This document shows positions 1 through 12,557 of a stretch of DNA of 64,000 nt, in pieces. The notes under the pieces are model-generated. The model had not been told where the DNA came from. It did no database searches and saw nothing but the letters and a program-made list of their open reading frames with translations. The stretch's first letter is position 1. The number at the start of each line of letters is the position of its first letter. A program made the translations under genes and the position numbers. The stretch lies in NCBI GenBank assembly GCA_037074615.1, contig CM073538.1, positions 21,911,068-21,975,067 on the forward strand, written 5' to 3'. The DNA comes from Leucaena leucocephala. Taxonomy: Eukaryota > Streptophyta > Magnoliopsida > Fabales > Fabaceae.

Positions 1-41
1 TTCTTTTTTTGTCTTCTGAAAAAAGTTTGTACAACATATAG

Positions 42-1672
42 GTTCAATTTGAGGTCACATTCTTTGCTTTGAATTCCAAGCTGAGTGTTGTGGCTCCATG
101 GAGAGAGTGGGACATTACAGGGAGAGAAGATGCTATTGACTATGCAGAGAAGCATAATGTGCCTGTTCATGTCACAAAGAAATCCATATACAGCCGAGAC
201 AGAAACATCTGGCACCTTAGCCATGAGGTAAAGTTACAAATATTTTTCTTATCCATTTAAGCAAATTTATTGTAAGTGATTCTAAGGCATATTTATTTGA
301 GTTCTGGGTGTTACTGTCATAAACTTCTTTATAGATCCTTTTAGTTTACTTTTGTTTTTAATTCATCTGTTTCTAAAAGGATGGAACAATGCTTTTTAAT
401 TCATCTCTTTTTGCAATCTGTGACGCTGAAGGGTGATATATTGGAAGACCTAGCAAACGAGCCGAAAAAGGATATGTACATGATAACCGTGGATCCAGAG
501 GATGCTCCAAATCAAGCAGAGTAAACATATCCTTATGCTCTTATTATGCTATCAAGCACCAAAACTTCATAGGGAAGAATGTTGTCCCTTTACATGACAC
601 AAGTGGGAGAAGCTTCACCGGAAAAGAGGCTCCTTGGCATTAATACTGCTTAATAGTACCTTTTTAACTTCTTATTGTAGGTGCGCCACTTGGGAGTTGA
701 ATGCCATGTAAGATGACACTTGCATGTCACCTACTCTTCGTTTTTGGTGGAGCTTTTCCCATTTGGCTAATTTCATCAATTCATATAAATTCTATCCAAT
801 CAAAATATAATAACCATTACTCATCTAAAAAAATTCACGATTTCTTTTATTTTAAGAAAAATAAATATTTTAGTTGAAAAAAATGAAAACTCATATAAAC
901 CAAATTAAAAGTTTTATTTTTTTCTTAAAAATAAAATATAAATTGTTTCAGACCATCCAATTAAAATTAAAATGCATTGAGTTGTATTTTAATTGATTAG
1001 AGTTTAAATAATGCATTCTCCTAAAATATGTAAATATCTCTCTTTTATGTAAAGTGACTACATTGCCCCTTTTGTGCTGAACGTGACACTTTCTAACACA
1101 TTGCACCTGTGTGTTGCAGATATGTGGAAATTGGAATCGAGTCAGGATTACCGGTTTCAGTTAATGGCAAGAGGCTTTCACCAGCTTCCTTACTCTCAGA
1201 AGTCAACGAAATCGGTGGAAGGCACGGTATTGGCCGGGCCGACATGATTGAAAACCGTCTTGTCGGAATGAAGGCTCGAGGAATTTATGAAACTCCTGGG
1301 GGAACCATACTTTTCACAGCAACACGTGAGTTAGAGTGTTTGACACTTGAGAGAGAAACAATGCAAGTCAAAGATTCATTAGCCTTGAAATATGCAGAGT
1401 TAGTATATGTGGGGAAGTGGTTTGACCCTCTGCGAGAATCCATTGATGCCTTCATGGAGAAGATCACAGCAAGCACAACAGGTTCTGTTACATTGAAGTT
1501 ATACAAGGGCTCTATTACTGTAACTGGCCGGAACAGCCCTTACAGCTTATACAGACAAGATATTTCATCTTTTGAGAATGATCCAATCTATGATCAAGCT
1601 CATGCTACTGGCTTTATACAGATTTATGGCCTTCCCACGAAGGTGAGAGCAATGCTTGAGCAGGGTATCTAA
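42..1672 (+). CDS. Argininosuccinate synthase, C-terminal part (3 exons; 5' end outside window)
   Basis: This enzyme joins citrulline and aspartate using ATP to make argininosuccinate in plastid arginine synthesis. The visible exons are 42-227, 432-520 and 1120-1672, and they encode about 275 C-terminal residues ending at TAA. The frame runs through all junctions: the first intron is phase 0 and the second splits a GA|A codon. Family landmarks are VVAPWREWD, HVTKKSIYSRDRNIWHLS, IGGRHGIGRADMIENR, GIYETPGG and GSVTLKLYKG, which match the synthetase and multimerisation regions of the ArgG family. The transit peptide, the nucleotide-binding N-terminus and the promoter lie left of the window. The second intron (521-1119) is AT-rich and shows nothing else. 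The family call is secure. The only real uncertainty is the exact left exon edge, placed at the TATAG|GTT acceptor at 40-42. Confidence 0.95.
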
Positions 1673-1744
1673 CACTTCCTTTTCTGCATTTTTGTGTAAT
1701 TTTTACTGAGAAATTCCACAAACTTCATTATACATATAATGCTT

Positions 1745-2265
1745 TTATATACTAACTCCGATTTTTAATATAAAAATTAGATAACTAATTTAGATAGATT
1801 AAATAAATTCGTTATGTTAGTTATATATTAAATAAATTAGTTATATTAGTTACTTATAACAATATGGTTTGATTTTTTTAAAATAATATATTTTCTAATG
1901 ACTATCTTGGCTAGAAACTAGTTAATAATCAATATGACACCTTAGAGAAAAAATTTATGCCTTCCGATCCTTAATATAAGATTTAGTTGACTTTTTTGAA
2001 TATATTAAGAAAACCAAATAAATCAGTTAATCATGACTAAATTTAACTCCTCAAAATAAATTCATATTATATACTCTTTAATCTACCTAAATTAATCAAC
2101 GAACTCTTATATTAATTATAATTAAATCATTTATTTGACTTCTTTAATCTATCTAAAAAAGTTAACTAACTCTTATATTAAGATTTGGGTCTTATATTTA
2201 AAATTAAATCAAATCCCCTACTCTAATTAGCTCTTATGTTAAAAAGTGGAGGGACTATTATTTTT
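1745..2265. repeat. Stowaway-like MITE sequence, tandem or nested copies
   Basis: This AT-rich block lies just downstream of argininosuccinate synthase. It repeats the words of the better-preserved copy at 4470-4703: 'ataagatttagttgactttt', 'accaaataaatcagttaatc' and 'aactcttatatta', ending in the terminal motif GTGGAGGGA near 2257. The left end resembles 'ctaactccgatttttaata'. More than one copy seems merged, so the ends are approximate. Confidence 0.5.
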
Positions 2266-2477
2266 GCTGTCATGGCATTCTCTTGAAGCAAACACTATAA
2301 CAGAGGACAGATGAAAGACACCATTATTGGTATATAAATCAATTCTGTTCACAAAAAGTTAAGAAATTTGGTACACAGCTAAATGAATATGAACTTCGTT
2401 CCTAACTAACTAGTATAGTTTTCACCACTAGATCATACTTTCTAGGCATAGAATCAAAATCAAAGTTCAAAATTGTG

Positions 2478-5400
2478 TTATGTGTGATGTGCATCAGCAG
2501 TTGCTTGAACTTGAGAAGCATGCTGTAAGTTCCAAAGCACATCCTCAATGGATGGTCGGCTCCAAGATTCAGTGGAAATGCTTTTGTTTGCGATGGAAAT
2601 CACAATTAACAAAGATTCTTGACTGCAACTTGCTTGCACTACTGGGTCCACTATCTGCTTCCACCCATCTTCAATGTTGAAACACGCCTGCAATTTGCAA
2701 TAATATAATTGAATGAAGTGGGATTTGTAAATTCTTTCAGTTATTGTGTGATTATGAATAATCATGAATGCACTATGGTCATAAATCTGTTCTAGACCAA
2801 ACAAGAGGAATACATACCATTACGTTCGGCAAAATTGCTTCTTTTTTAGCAGATACTGAAGGTCCAAGAAGTGCCTCAAGTAGAATAAATCCAAAGCTAT
2901 AAATATCATCTTCTAATCTTTTCATTTCCCTGAAATTACAGATATTGATAAAATCACTCACACATATAAAACTCAAAGAAGGATGTAGAAAAAATATATA
3001 TATATTCAACTGCAGCTGAAATTCTGATAAATCCTATCAGAATTCATCTGATTTCTTGTGTACCAAGGAATTAGTGAGTAATTTTAATTAATGAAAATCT
3101 TTACCATGATCCAGCGTTTTCTCCTTTCCCCTACGACACACAAGATAAATTTTAATCACTGATGTGAACAAGGTTGTGCGAGACCAAAAATGGAAAAAGA
3201 AACAAGAAACACCACACCTCACTTATGTCAACTTCCTCTGAGATGATTGACAATCCATAGTCACTCAATTTCGCCATCCAATTCTCACTAAGCAATATAT
3301 TGTTCGTTTTGAGTCGGTTCTTAAAGAAACCGGGTATCATTCCGGTGTGCAGAAAGTGAACTGCCTTGGCAATGCTAATCAAAACCGCCAATCTCTCGGA
3401 CCAATTGAAAACCTTGCCAGAACTAGTTCCTACCCACACAATGCTGATTTAATTAAAAAGTCGCATATAAAATCAAACAGCTTCAGAAACTGAATTCCTT
3501 GAGGCCAAAGTTCTATTCAATGTCATGACTTTCAGAATTCATAAAGTGAACTTACAAGTGACGGTCTTACCAGATAGGTAACTCTGGAAACTTCCATTGT
3601 GAACGTATTCATATATGAGAAATACGTTTGTGCCATTATTTTCCGCTACAACACCATCAATGCAGTGACCCAAAAGAGATACCAGATGAGGATGGCGAAG
3701 CCTTGCAAGCAAATCCAACCTCAGTTTGAAATTCCTGAAGGAATACTTTTTCGAAAGTGGCAGGCTCCTTATAGCAACTTGCTTCCCATTTTCTAGCTTT
3801 CCTTTGTAAAGCTGTAACATGGGAGAAACTTCCATGAGTATCCCATCTCACAATAATATGAAGCATCACATATCATTAAGAAAAAAGAAGCTGCCGGTGT
3901 TTGACACACGTATTAGTCATTTGTGGCTTCAGTTTTATGTCCATCGTTGTGTCATGTTCCTAGAAGAAAATAAAGAAAAGAAATAAAGAAGTAACCAATT
4001 GATGTAGATGTAGTTGTGACTTGTGAGTATTGATTAATACAGGCTTTTCATCATCTTTTTGTGCTTCCCCCTTTTTACCTGTCTAAGTAGTTATATGACA
4101 GTTAAATTCAACGATGTTCAAATTTATGTTTTGGGACTGGATCCAGACAGAACTTTTTCATGATATGGCTTTGAGCTATAAGAAAACGTACATATCAAGT
4201 TATTATTAGATAAACTGAACAGTAAGTTTTGTCTGCTATTAAATATTACCTTGCCGTACAAATTTTCACCCATAGAGGCAGAGTCATGAAAATTATTAGT
4301 AGCTTGCTTAAGCTCTTCATAAGAATAGGGCCTACACATGGGCAGCTCTTCTTTGCCTAACTTGGAAGCTTGAGAAATAAATCCTGAAAATTAGCAAATA
4401 AAAATTAAAACCACAGTCACTACTTATGTTCTTTAGTTCTCAATTAATAATGGCCAAAAAAAAATATTACTACCTCCAATCTTTTATATAAGAGCTAATT
4501 GACTTTTTTGGATAGATTAAGGAAACCAAATAAATCAGTTAATTATAACTCATAAAAAATAGTTGACTAATATAGGTAGATTTAAGAGTATATAATATGA
4601 ATTTATCATAAGGGGTTGGATATAGTCATAATTAACTAATTATTTAGCTTACTTAATCTACCCAAAAAAGTCAACTATCTTTTATATTAAAAACTGGAGG
4701 GAGTATTGACTTTCTATCCCTAAAATATTTACTGTACAATTCAATCCTTATGGTATCCTACTGTTAATAAAAAAACAGAACAGATGTACAATTTTCAGAG
4801 ACTAGCAAATAGCAAGTTAAATATTGGAGTCGTGTAACTTTTAGGAACAAATATATACTTGAACTTGAAGACCACCTACTTGCATTAGCCAGAATTTCAG
4901 AGGAGAGCCCAATTGCAGCTGTAGAGGTATCTTGAACTGTTTTATTCAATTGATGCTGCTCTGAGATCCCTCTTTGGCAACATCTTCCACACAAAACAAT
5001 TCCCAAACCCAGAACCACAATTACTAAAAATGCCCCAATAATTACGCCAATTAACATTCCAACTCTGAAAGCGTTCTTCTTCACATGAACCTCTGTGCAA
5101 TATGATACTGCGTGCTGATGCTGAAACTTAGAGGATAAGCAATTCCCTTCAAGCTTAACAACCCTGTTTTCTGATGACTCTGTTCCCAGACATGAAGGCA
5201 AGAAACCCATTAACTTGTTGTGTGAGATATCAACAAATCTGAGATTTCTGCTGCATTTGAAATTGTTGCGAAGTGAACCACTTAACATGTTTGATGCCAA
5301 ATTCAAGGAAGTGATATTGGGCAAAGAGAAAATCTCAGAAGGAGGCGTTCCTGTGAGTGTATTGAATGAAATGTCTAGCTGTTGAAGCTTATTTAGCTTA

Positions 5401-6152
5401 CCATACTGCTTGGGAATTTCACCTGAGAACGAGTTTTTGTTCAGAAAAAGCCTTATTAACCCTTTTGGCATATTTGGTAATGTAGAGTCCAATCTATTCT
5501 CTCTCAAATCCAGCACTTCTAAGGCATTCATAGCACTAAAATCTCCTAATTGACCCTTCAATCTGTTATTACTCAAGCCAAGAACTGTCAAATTAGTCAA
5601 AGAAGTGAACCAAAAGGGAATTGTACTGTTAAAGAAGTTGTCATCAAGTGCAAGAACTTGAAGATTCACAATGGTAGAAATCTTTGGAGGGATTGAACCA
5701 TAGAGAAAGTTTGAGCTCAAGTCCAAATGTTCAAGCTCATATAATCTCTGGATTTTCTTAGGAAGTGGACCCCACAAGCCCAAAGAAACGAGACGAAGAA
5801 CTTTCAAGTTAGTTAACCTAGCAAGAGTAGCCACAAAAGAATCCATAGAGAAATTTTCTGACAATGTCTGATTCAGAATAGGAGAACCATCAAAATCTCT
5901 AACCTTTGATGGGTTAGCATCGCCCACTATGCTTAGCTCAGTGACGAAATTTCCCTGGCACGTGACGTTTACTGATGAAGAAGAAGAACAAAAAGATGCC
6001 CAACGATCCTTCCATATATCTAGTTGTTTTGGGTACTCCAAGTGCTTCTTTAGCTGAAGAAGCACTTGGGTTTGAGATGATTGCAACTGAGAAGAGGAAC
6101 ACAAGAACCAAGAAGCAAAACAGAGTAGCAGGACCAAGTTATGAAACCCCAT
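2478..6152 (-). CDS. Probable inactive LRR receptor-like protein kinase (7 exons, 735 aa)
   Basis: Plasma-membrane receptor-like protein of the type called 'probable inactive LRR receptor-like kinase' (At3g03770-like). Exons, high to low coordinate: 6152-4880, 4383-4250, 3811-3571, 3429-3218, 3130-3105 (26-nt microexon), 2929-2818, 2687-2478; all junctions keep frame. I chose the Met at 6152 because it is followed at once by a signal peptide (GFHNLVLLLCFASWFLCSSS); an in-frame Met 36 bases upstream is less likely. About nine leucine-rich repeats follow, then one membrane helix at about 363-388 (VGMLIGVIIGAFLVIVVLGL), a juxtamembrane segment (YSYEELKQATNNF) and a kinase-like domain. Catalytic residues are degenerate: VAIK reads VAIR (Arg about 484), HRD reads KNR (586-588), and DFG reads DYG (606-608). 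It is probably a pseudokinase signalling scaffold. Ligand and partners are unknown. Confidence 0.92.
4470..4703. mobile_element. Stowaway-like MITE (234 bp) in first intron of the LRR pseudokinase gene
   Basis: The ends are near-perfect inverted repeats: CTACCTCCAATCTTTTATAT at the left, and the right end reads CTCCCTCCAGTTTTTAATAT on the other strand. TA dinucleotides flank both ends (4468-4469 and 4704-4705), as expected for Tc1/mariner-related Stowaway MITEs. It has no coding capacity. It sits wholly inside intron 1 (4384-4879) and leaves the splice sites intact. It is the best-preserved member of a family with decayed copies elsewhere in the window. Confidence 0.75.
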
Positions 6153-7504
6153 GAAAAGTTCCTCTGTTTCAAGAAGCAGAGCAATCACAAATAGAAGCTA
6201 TGGTGGGAATAAATGGAGAAATTCTGGGAATTTTTTGCTTGAAAACCAAGGTGGGCTACCTCAAATTTGATGCATTTAGAGCTTGCACATGGTTGAGCTC
6301 TTTGTTCCAGAAGCAATAATGGAGTAAGTCATTCTTCTGCTTCGGACCACAAAGAAAAATGCTACCATGCGACCACGAAAATGGGACAGTTGGGAAGAAA
6401 TTCAATTAATAACATGAAATGATGAATCTTGCCAGCTATCTGTGTATATCCGTACTCATTCGTTTCATTGAAAATGAACACTGTTTTTTCAGGGATTCGA
6501 ATCAATAGATTTTATTGCTTTAAAATGATTTGAAATTCATGCTTTACTTATTTTACTAGATCCTATGCAACCGCAAACAAGAGAGTGAGAGCCTCGGGTA
6601 GTTTCGGAGCCTTCCCTGGAGCTCAATTTACTTGGAAGTATACGGCATGATCATCAGAAAGATTTTTATAATTTTTTTAATAATACAAAAAGAAAAATAA
6701 GGGTGTAAAGTTGTCGGACTCAGCAGTGAAATAGTGGGGTGTGCAGAGCTGTTTGTTTATGGCCGGATAAGGGCACATGCCTTTGGAACGTGAGTTGGCT
6801 TAGCTGCTTCCCATGTCTAGACAGGCTGTCTACCTTATATTTTAGAGTTTTATTGATGATTTCATGTGTCAATGCCTTTATTGGCCACAAGTGATTCTGT
6901 AATTTTTTTTAGTAAAACTCTTGTTTTAGTCCATACGGTCTTGGGGAAGCATTAGGGTTTTTTGGCATGAAACATCTTGCTACTTATGTTGTTTAAAAAG
7001 AAAACCCGTTAACATGAAAGTTTCTTGTAAACAAAAAGTCATGAATTTAATTCTATATGTAACGTTAGATTATTAGGTTATTAGTCCTCAAATTCAAAAG
7101 GAAAAAAAAATCAAAGGTAAGAGTCTCGGGTTTCATTATGTTTATTATCGCTTAAACCTTGTGCATTAGCCACACAGTTTCAAGATGAAAGGGGCTTGAG
7201 TGCTAGTTCGCCAACAACCAACTAAAAAAAAAATCTATTTTTTATATAAAAAAATAGATAAATTAAATATCAAAATCTTATTAGAGCTCATGTCAATAAA
7301 TGAAGAAAACATACAATATTTATGAAGAATCTTATTGGATGTACTTGTGTGGACGAGATATATAGGTCCAGCTTTAGGGGAAGACTAGTAATTGAAAGGG
7401 AAAGAAATGAAAACCCCACGTTAAGACTTCAACAATCTACCCACCCTCACCTACCATATTTATGGCCTCCCTTCAAGATGCCCACACACTTGTTATAGTG
7501 CTGG
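6153..7504. other. Intergenic DNA upstream of the LRR pseudokinase gene
   Basis: This stretch holds the presumed promoter and 5' leader of the minus-strand receptor gene. It is mixed AT-rich sequence with no convincing ORF, RNA gene or repeat that I could match elsewhere in the window. Confidence 0.5.
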
Positions 7505-8300
7505 TAACAACAAAACTTAAAATTTTAGAAAGATTTAGCCTAAATTTTAATTTATAAAAATTTTAAAATAAATAATTATATTTATTTTAAAATAAATAAA
7601 TTAAATTATAGTTTAAAATCATAATTTTAAATAAATTTTTAGAAATAGTTTCTAAAATAGTAAACAAATTTATTAATTATCTAATTACTATTTTATTCTT
7701 ATTTTTTCCTCTGACACTCACTCTCTTCTATTATCTCTCTTATATTTTCTCTCTCCTTTCTCTACACCAACGTCTCATCTCCACCGTCATTTTTATCCCA
7801 CGAGAAGAAAAAATAACAAGACGACAAGTCATCATCATTGGAGAAGGAAATAGCTACCATTGGGTCATGTGAATTGTACATTGGTTCTTCCATTTTTTAT
7901 CACCTATTATCCCTTAGTGCTTCCATCGTCCTTTGTCTTTTGCCCTAGAAGATGAAGCCTGGAATTTCACATGAGTAAAAAGAGGAAGAAGATAAACAGT
8001 ACTTCTAAAATAAAACCCATAATTATTTGAATGTTTATTGTTTCGTGGAATGTGGAGAGATAAATGGAGAGTGAGAGAAAAAATAAAAGAAATGAATAGC
8101 GTGTTTGGGTGCCAGTAGTATTATATGATTATTCTTTTATCCTATATATTCTTTAATAATTTATTATTCATAAAAATCTTTTTAATCGTAACTATTTAAA
8201 TACTTATTTATTTAAAATTATTTTTTTATAAAATATCTTATATAATTTTTTTAAAAAAAATCTATCTAAAAGTTACTTTATTTGATAAGTTATTTTTTAA
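7505..8300 (-). repeat. Dispersed non-autonomous element, family X, reverse copy with ~400-bp centre
   Basis: The left part (about 7515-7700) is the reverse complement of the right arm of the copies at 43080-43480 and 56885-57600, with words such as 'aaataaataattatattta' and 'attactattttattctt'. The right part (about 8130-8300) is the reverse complement of their left arm. The centre is CT-rich at first and then unique. No transposase ORF is present. Superfamily is not known to me. Ends are approximate. Confidence 0.5.
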
Positions 8301-8985
8301 AAATTTATTAAAATGGATCAATATCCTTATATTAGGGATTTTGAAACATGGTCCATTTGAAAGGGGAAAACATGGTAATAAATGGACTAAATAATTATAT
8401 GGACTTGGATCATGAGGATGCAAAGAACAGGTCAAAAATGGAATGAGTGAGATTTGACTTATATAATAATATTTTTATTTATAATTAATACCCTAATATA
8501 TGTGAATGGGTTCAACCCTCTAGTTCTCTCCCTCTTATCCTTTGACTTCTTCCCCCATGTTTACTATCTCTCCTCTTCTCCTTCTTTCTCTCTCGTGCAA
8601 AATTATGGTACCATAATAGTAGTATAAAAGAACGCTTTAAATAATAAACATCCAATCCTAAATATAATTCTTAATTTTTAATAAAATTATATTACAAGTT
8701 AAACCATAAATTTAGGGTGGGGTGAGTAATAAAATTAGTAAAATTAAGCATCCAAATAGTGTGACAAAACAGATTTTTCAGTACGGGATATAAAAAATAT
8801 TTTTTTTTTTTTATAAAGATTTGACATAACACCGAAAACGTGATTTGGGATCCCAAATTAACAACAGTGCGACAAGTGGGGTTGTGCCCTTTGAAGTCCA
8901 AAACACAAGTTCTACCTTAAAGCCCAGAATTACACCATGTTATCCTATCCATAATCACTATATTTTTTAATCATATGTAAATTAT
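8301..8985. other. Intergenic DNA, nothing recognised
   Basis: AT-rich sequence with a CT-rich patch near 8520-8600. The minus-strand ORF at 8692-8901 is low complexity with no recognisable domain, so it is not called. Confidence 0.4.
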
Positions 8986-9215
8986 TATTTCTACTATTAA
9001 TATAAAAATTAATTAATTTTTTAAGTAGATATCAATTAATGGTGACTAAATTTAATATTTTAAAATAAATTTATATTATATACTCTTTAATCTATTTAAA
9101 TTTATTAAGTAATTATTATATTAGTTATAATTAATTGATTTATTTAGTTTATTCAATATATCTAAAAAAAATTATCTAATTCTTAAATTAATGACTGGAG
9201 GGAATATAGTATAGT
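8985..9215. repeat. Decayed Stowaway-like MITE copy
   Basis: It shares the internal order of the 4470-4703 element ('atattatatactctttaatc', 'ttataattaattgatttatt') and ends in GACTGGAGGGAAT. The left terminus is worn. It has no coding content. Confidence 0.55.
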
Positions 9216-9234
9216 GCCTATTTTGATATTGATA

Positions 9235-9440
9235 AGACTTAAGTTTTAAAAGGACTTTTGGTCCAAATATTGATGTAATTTTTTTTAAAAATAAACAGAT
9301 ATATTTATCTAAAAATACTTCTGGATCAAATAATAGTTTAAAAATATAGTTTTATTTAAACTACTAAAAATAATATTTAGAATAGTAAAAAAATTTATGA
9401 ATTATCTATTTACTATTTTATCTATATTTTTTTTATACTC
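9235..9440 (-). repeat. Partial family X element (one arm only)
   Basis: It resembles the reversed right arm of family X: 'taaaaataaacagatatatt', then a stretch ending 'atctatttactattttatct' before a CT-rich patch. The opposite arm is absent, so it is a fragment or a truncated copy. Confidence 0.4.
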
Positions 9441-9554
9441 TCTTCCTCTCACTCGTTCCATTCTTGACCTATTCTTTGCATCCTCATGATCCAAGTCCAT
9501 ATAATATAATTCATTTATTACAATGTTTTCCCATACCATTTCTCAAAGTTCAAG

Positions 9555-10100
9555 TGACTGATTCGAGGTTTCAAAAGAGATTTTAATTAAAATTTAAAAT
9601 AAATAATTATATTTATTTAAAATAAATTTTATACTAAATTATAATTTTTAAATTATAATTTTAGATAAACTAATATAAATAATTTTTAAAATAGTAAAAT
9701 AACTTATAAACTACTTACTTACTATTTTATTCATATTTTTTTATATTTTCTCTCCTCTCTTCTCTTTTTTTTACTACCGTCATCTTCCTCCTCTTTTACT
9801 TCTTCTTCAACATTGCTTCCTTCCTTATGTTTTTTCATTTTCTCTCTCTGTGCTTCCTTTCTTCTCAAACTCTAGCCACTTCTTCTCCCTCTTCTGTCTT
9901 CTCTATTAGATCCTCCCTCCTTCAATTACAAATTATTGAGAATTAGAAGTAGAGATGAGAGAGAGATAATAATTTTTTTTATTTCATCATCCAAATACTA
10001 ATTTATCTAAAATTATTTTTTTTATAAATTCTTTTTCAAAAATATTTTTCTAAAAATTATCAAAATTTTATTTTATAAGCTATTTTTCAAAAGAATATCA
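9555..10100 (-). repeat. Family X element, reverse copy with CT-rich centre
   Basis: The reversed right arm is at about 9575-9740, followed by a CT-rich centre at about 9740-9925 that differs from the other copies, then the reversed left arm at about 9985-10095. The arms match those at 43 kb and 57 kb and the centre does not. No ORF. Confidence 0.5.
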
Positions 10101-10164
10101 TTTCACAAGATGGACAAGGTTGTTATAGAAAATATGAAATTCTCTAAAACTCATGCGATCTTAT

Positions 10165-12557
10165 TAAGGGTGTTCATAGGTAGAGTTGGGTATGATAACC
10201 CCTGCCTGGTGCCCTGCCCGATAAAAGCCATAATCATTTTAGGCTGGGCATGCCTAAATTGTGATATCATGCTCATGTTGTAGAAAATAACATGCAATTA
10301 TAACCTTCTAAAATAATATTGACAAACCCATATTTTTATATATTAATTCATATCATTTTAGTGGGCTTTTGTCAACATTGTGGTCCTTAATTTTATTATT
10401 TATGCACTAATTGAATTAATATGACTTATATTGAATTAGTGCTTAATAAGGGCATAATTGTCATATTTTTATGATTTCTCCTAAACAATTATTTTTGGAA
10501 TAAAAGATATTACATTATTATTTTATATTTCAGGAATTTAGGAGAAATCAGAATTTACAAATAACAATAAAGGACTACAGATTGACAAATTGCAAATAAG
10601 GACCCATGGGCCAAACCTTGCAGTTTGGCCCATTAGGTTACTTTTTTAAAGTTACTTTTAGAATTGTGAGGAAAAACACGTGGGTGGCCGCAAGAATTGT
10701 GAATGGAATTGAGAGAGAGGAATTGAAAAAGAAAAGGACGTGGGGGCCAGCAAAGGAAATTCAATTGAAAAGAAAACACGCACAAGACGCACACAGCACA
10801 GCACGCCGCGAGAAGCAAAGGAAATTGAATTGAAAAGCAAAAGAAAGACGCACAGGTGCGGCGGCTGCAAAATTGGAAAAAGAATTGAAAAAGGAAGGCA
10901 AAAGGAATTGCAACACACACGCTGGAAGCCGCAAAGAATAAACTTATATGCACACAAGCAGCGGCAACCCTTCCAACTGTTTTCATCACCGTCCTCATCA
11001 TCCACTGACGGTAGCACACAGGAGCAAGCAGCGAGCAGCACGTTGCTGCACACACAGTGACGCCGCGGGAGAAGATTGAATGCAAAGAAAGGAAAGAGAC
11101 GCATTGGAGGCTGCTGTGATGGCTATGCGTGGCTAAGTTCCTAAATTCTATAATTCAATGGCAAGGGCATGAGCTTAGAATCTCAAAGGGGAGTATAAGT
11201 TACTCTAATTCTCTACCCAATAATTATATTATGATTCCTAGGTCTTAGGATTAATTTTATAATTATTGGGAATGTTTAGAATGATTTATTTATATTTATT
11301 GAGGATTATTGTGACTGAATTTTTGCTTGACATTTGACATTAATCTTTAATTAACTTTAATTTCATTTACTTTGATCTGGGTCAGACATTGAATTGAGAT
11401 TATTGTGAATATTTAGTGATTTTTCAAGGTGGCTTGAATTATTGGATCGTTGTGTCTCTTGTTGGCTTAAATTCTATTTTATGAATTATTGAGTTATAAT
11501 TAAGCATTGGTTTTTAATATCTTTAGTCTTATTTTATTATTCTGGTGGCAGTTAATAAAGTAGGACTTAGAAAATATTTTGTGACAATTCGAGGTGGCTC
11601 GGTTGTTGGATTAAAAGCTTAATTATAATTCTTAATTCATTGTTTATAATTCCCATATCTTTTGAAGCTATGATTGCCTGCGTTATTGAATTAGAGGATT
11701 GCTTTTATTATTATTAATCACCTTTGAATTAATTCTTTTCACTTATTATCATTCATTATTCCGTTCTTTAAACCAAAAACACCAAAAAATATTTTCTTTA
11801 AATCTATTTTAATTCATTGCATTTAGTTGTTAGTCAATCAAAATAAATCCCATTTTCTAATTTAGGTTGCATTGCATTTAGTTACTTAGGAATTTAATTT
11901 CCCATTTTGGCTCCTCAGAGAGAACGACCCGAGGTTGCACTATACGCAATCCTTGGATTAAATTTTTGAAGTAACCCCAAGGCGACATCGGTTCAAGGTT
12001 GTTTCAAATATCATATTCATATGTCTTAAAGAGTTAAATAATATCTATAATCTACTAAAAATAAGGTAACAAAAAGATAATAATTAAAGTATTGAAATTC
12101 ATTATATATAAAAAATGCCTTAAAGTCTAAGTAATTTATAATTGCAACTTTATATTAATTTCTTAAATATTGACAAGGATGAAGCATCTAAAAAAAATAA
12201 AATAAATAATTATAATTTATAATATAATCATATTATGATTAGTAAAGTTAAAAAAAAAGAAAAAATTAATATAGTTATAAATATTAAAAGACGCAACTTA
12301 CTTACTTATTTAACTACTTATATTTTTAAAATGACCTTTTAGTCACTAGTAGCTATCATATTCTCCCTTTCAAGTATAACATCTAGGGAGACAAGTAAAA
12401 AAATAAAAGAATAAGTGTTCATGGACAGAATTGTTAAGCCTAAAAAAAATATGGGCTGCAATACTTAACCCTATCTTATATTTATTAGGTTGGATAGAAT
12501 TTTTTTTTTATAAGCTCAAATGGATATACCGGAGTACAGACTTTGTGAATACCCTTA
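10165..12557. mobile_element. hAT-like non-autonomous element, interrupted by a solo LTR
   Basis: Outer repeat split into 10165-10319 and 12007-12557. Both parts align in order with the uninterrupted copy at about 26885-27585, for example 'atgctcatgttgtagaaaat' against the matching stretch near 26952 and 'atcatattatgattagtaaa' in both. The ends are imperfect inverted repeats: TAAGGGTGTTCATA at the left, and the right end reads TAAGGGTATTCACA on the other strand. The AGGGTGTTCA-type terminus suggests hAT, but I found no clean 8-bp target duplication. No transposase ORF is visible. Confidence 0.55.
10320..12006. mobile_element. Solo LTR, 1,687 bp, probably Ty3/gypsy type
   Basis: It begins TGACAAACCC and ends GGTTGTTTCA, so it has TG...CA termini with related ends. 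It is flanked by the 5-bp duplication AATAT (10315-10319 and 12007-12011). The related element at 27 kb carries the empty site, one AATAT followed directly by CATATTCAT. Near the right end is 'gagagaacgacccgaggttg', which resembles the 3' end of gypsy LTRs. There is no second LTR, primer-binding site, gag or pol, so recombination between two LTRs most likely left this one. ORFs inside it are long only because this part is less AT-rich and are not called. Confidence 0.82.

Noticed and set aside
10606..11104. Overlapping ORFs up to 150 codons on both strands
   Set aside because: They lie inside the solo LTR, overlap each other in several frames, match no domain I know, and reflect a less AT-rich patch.
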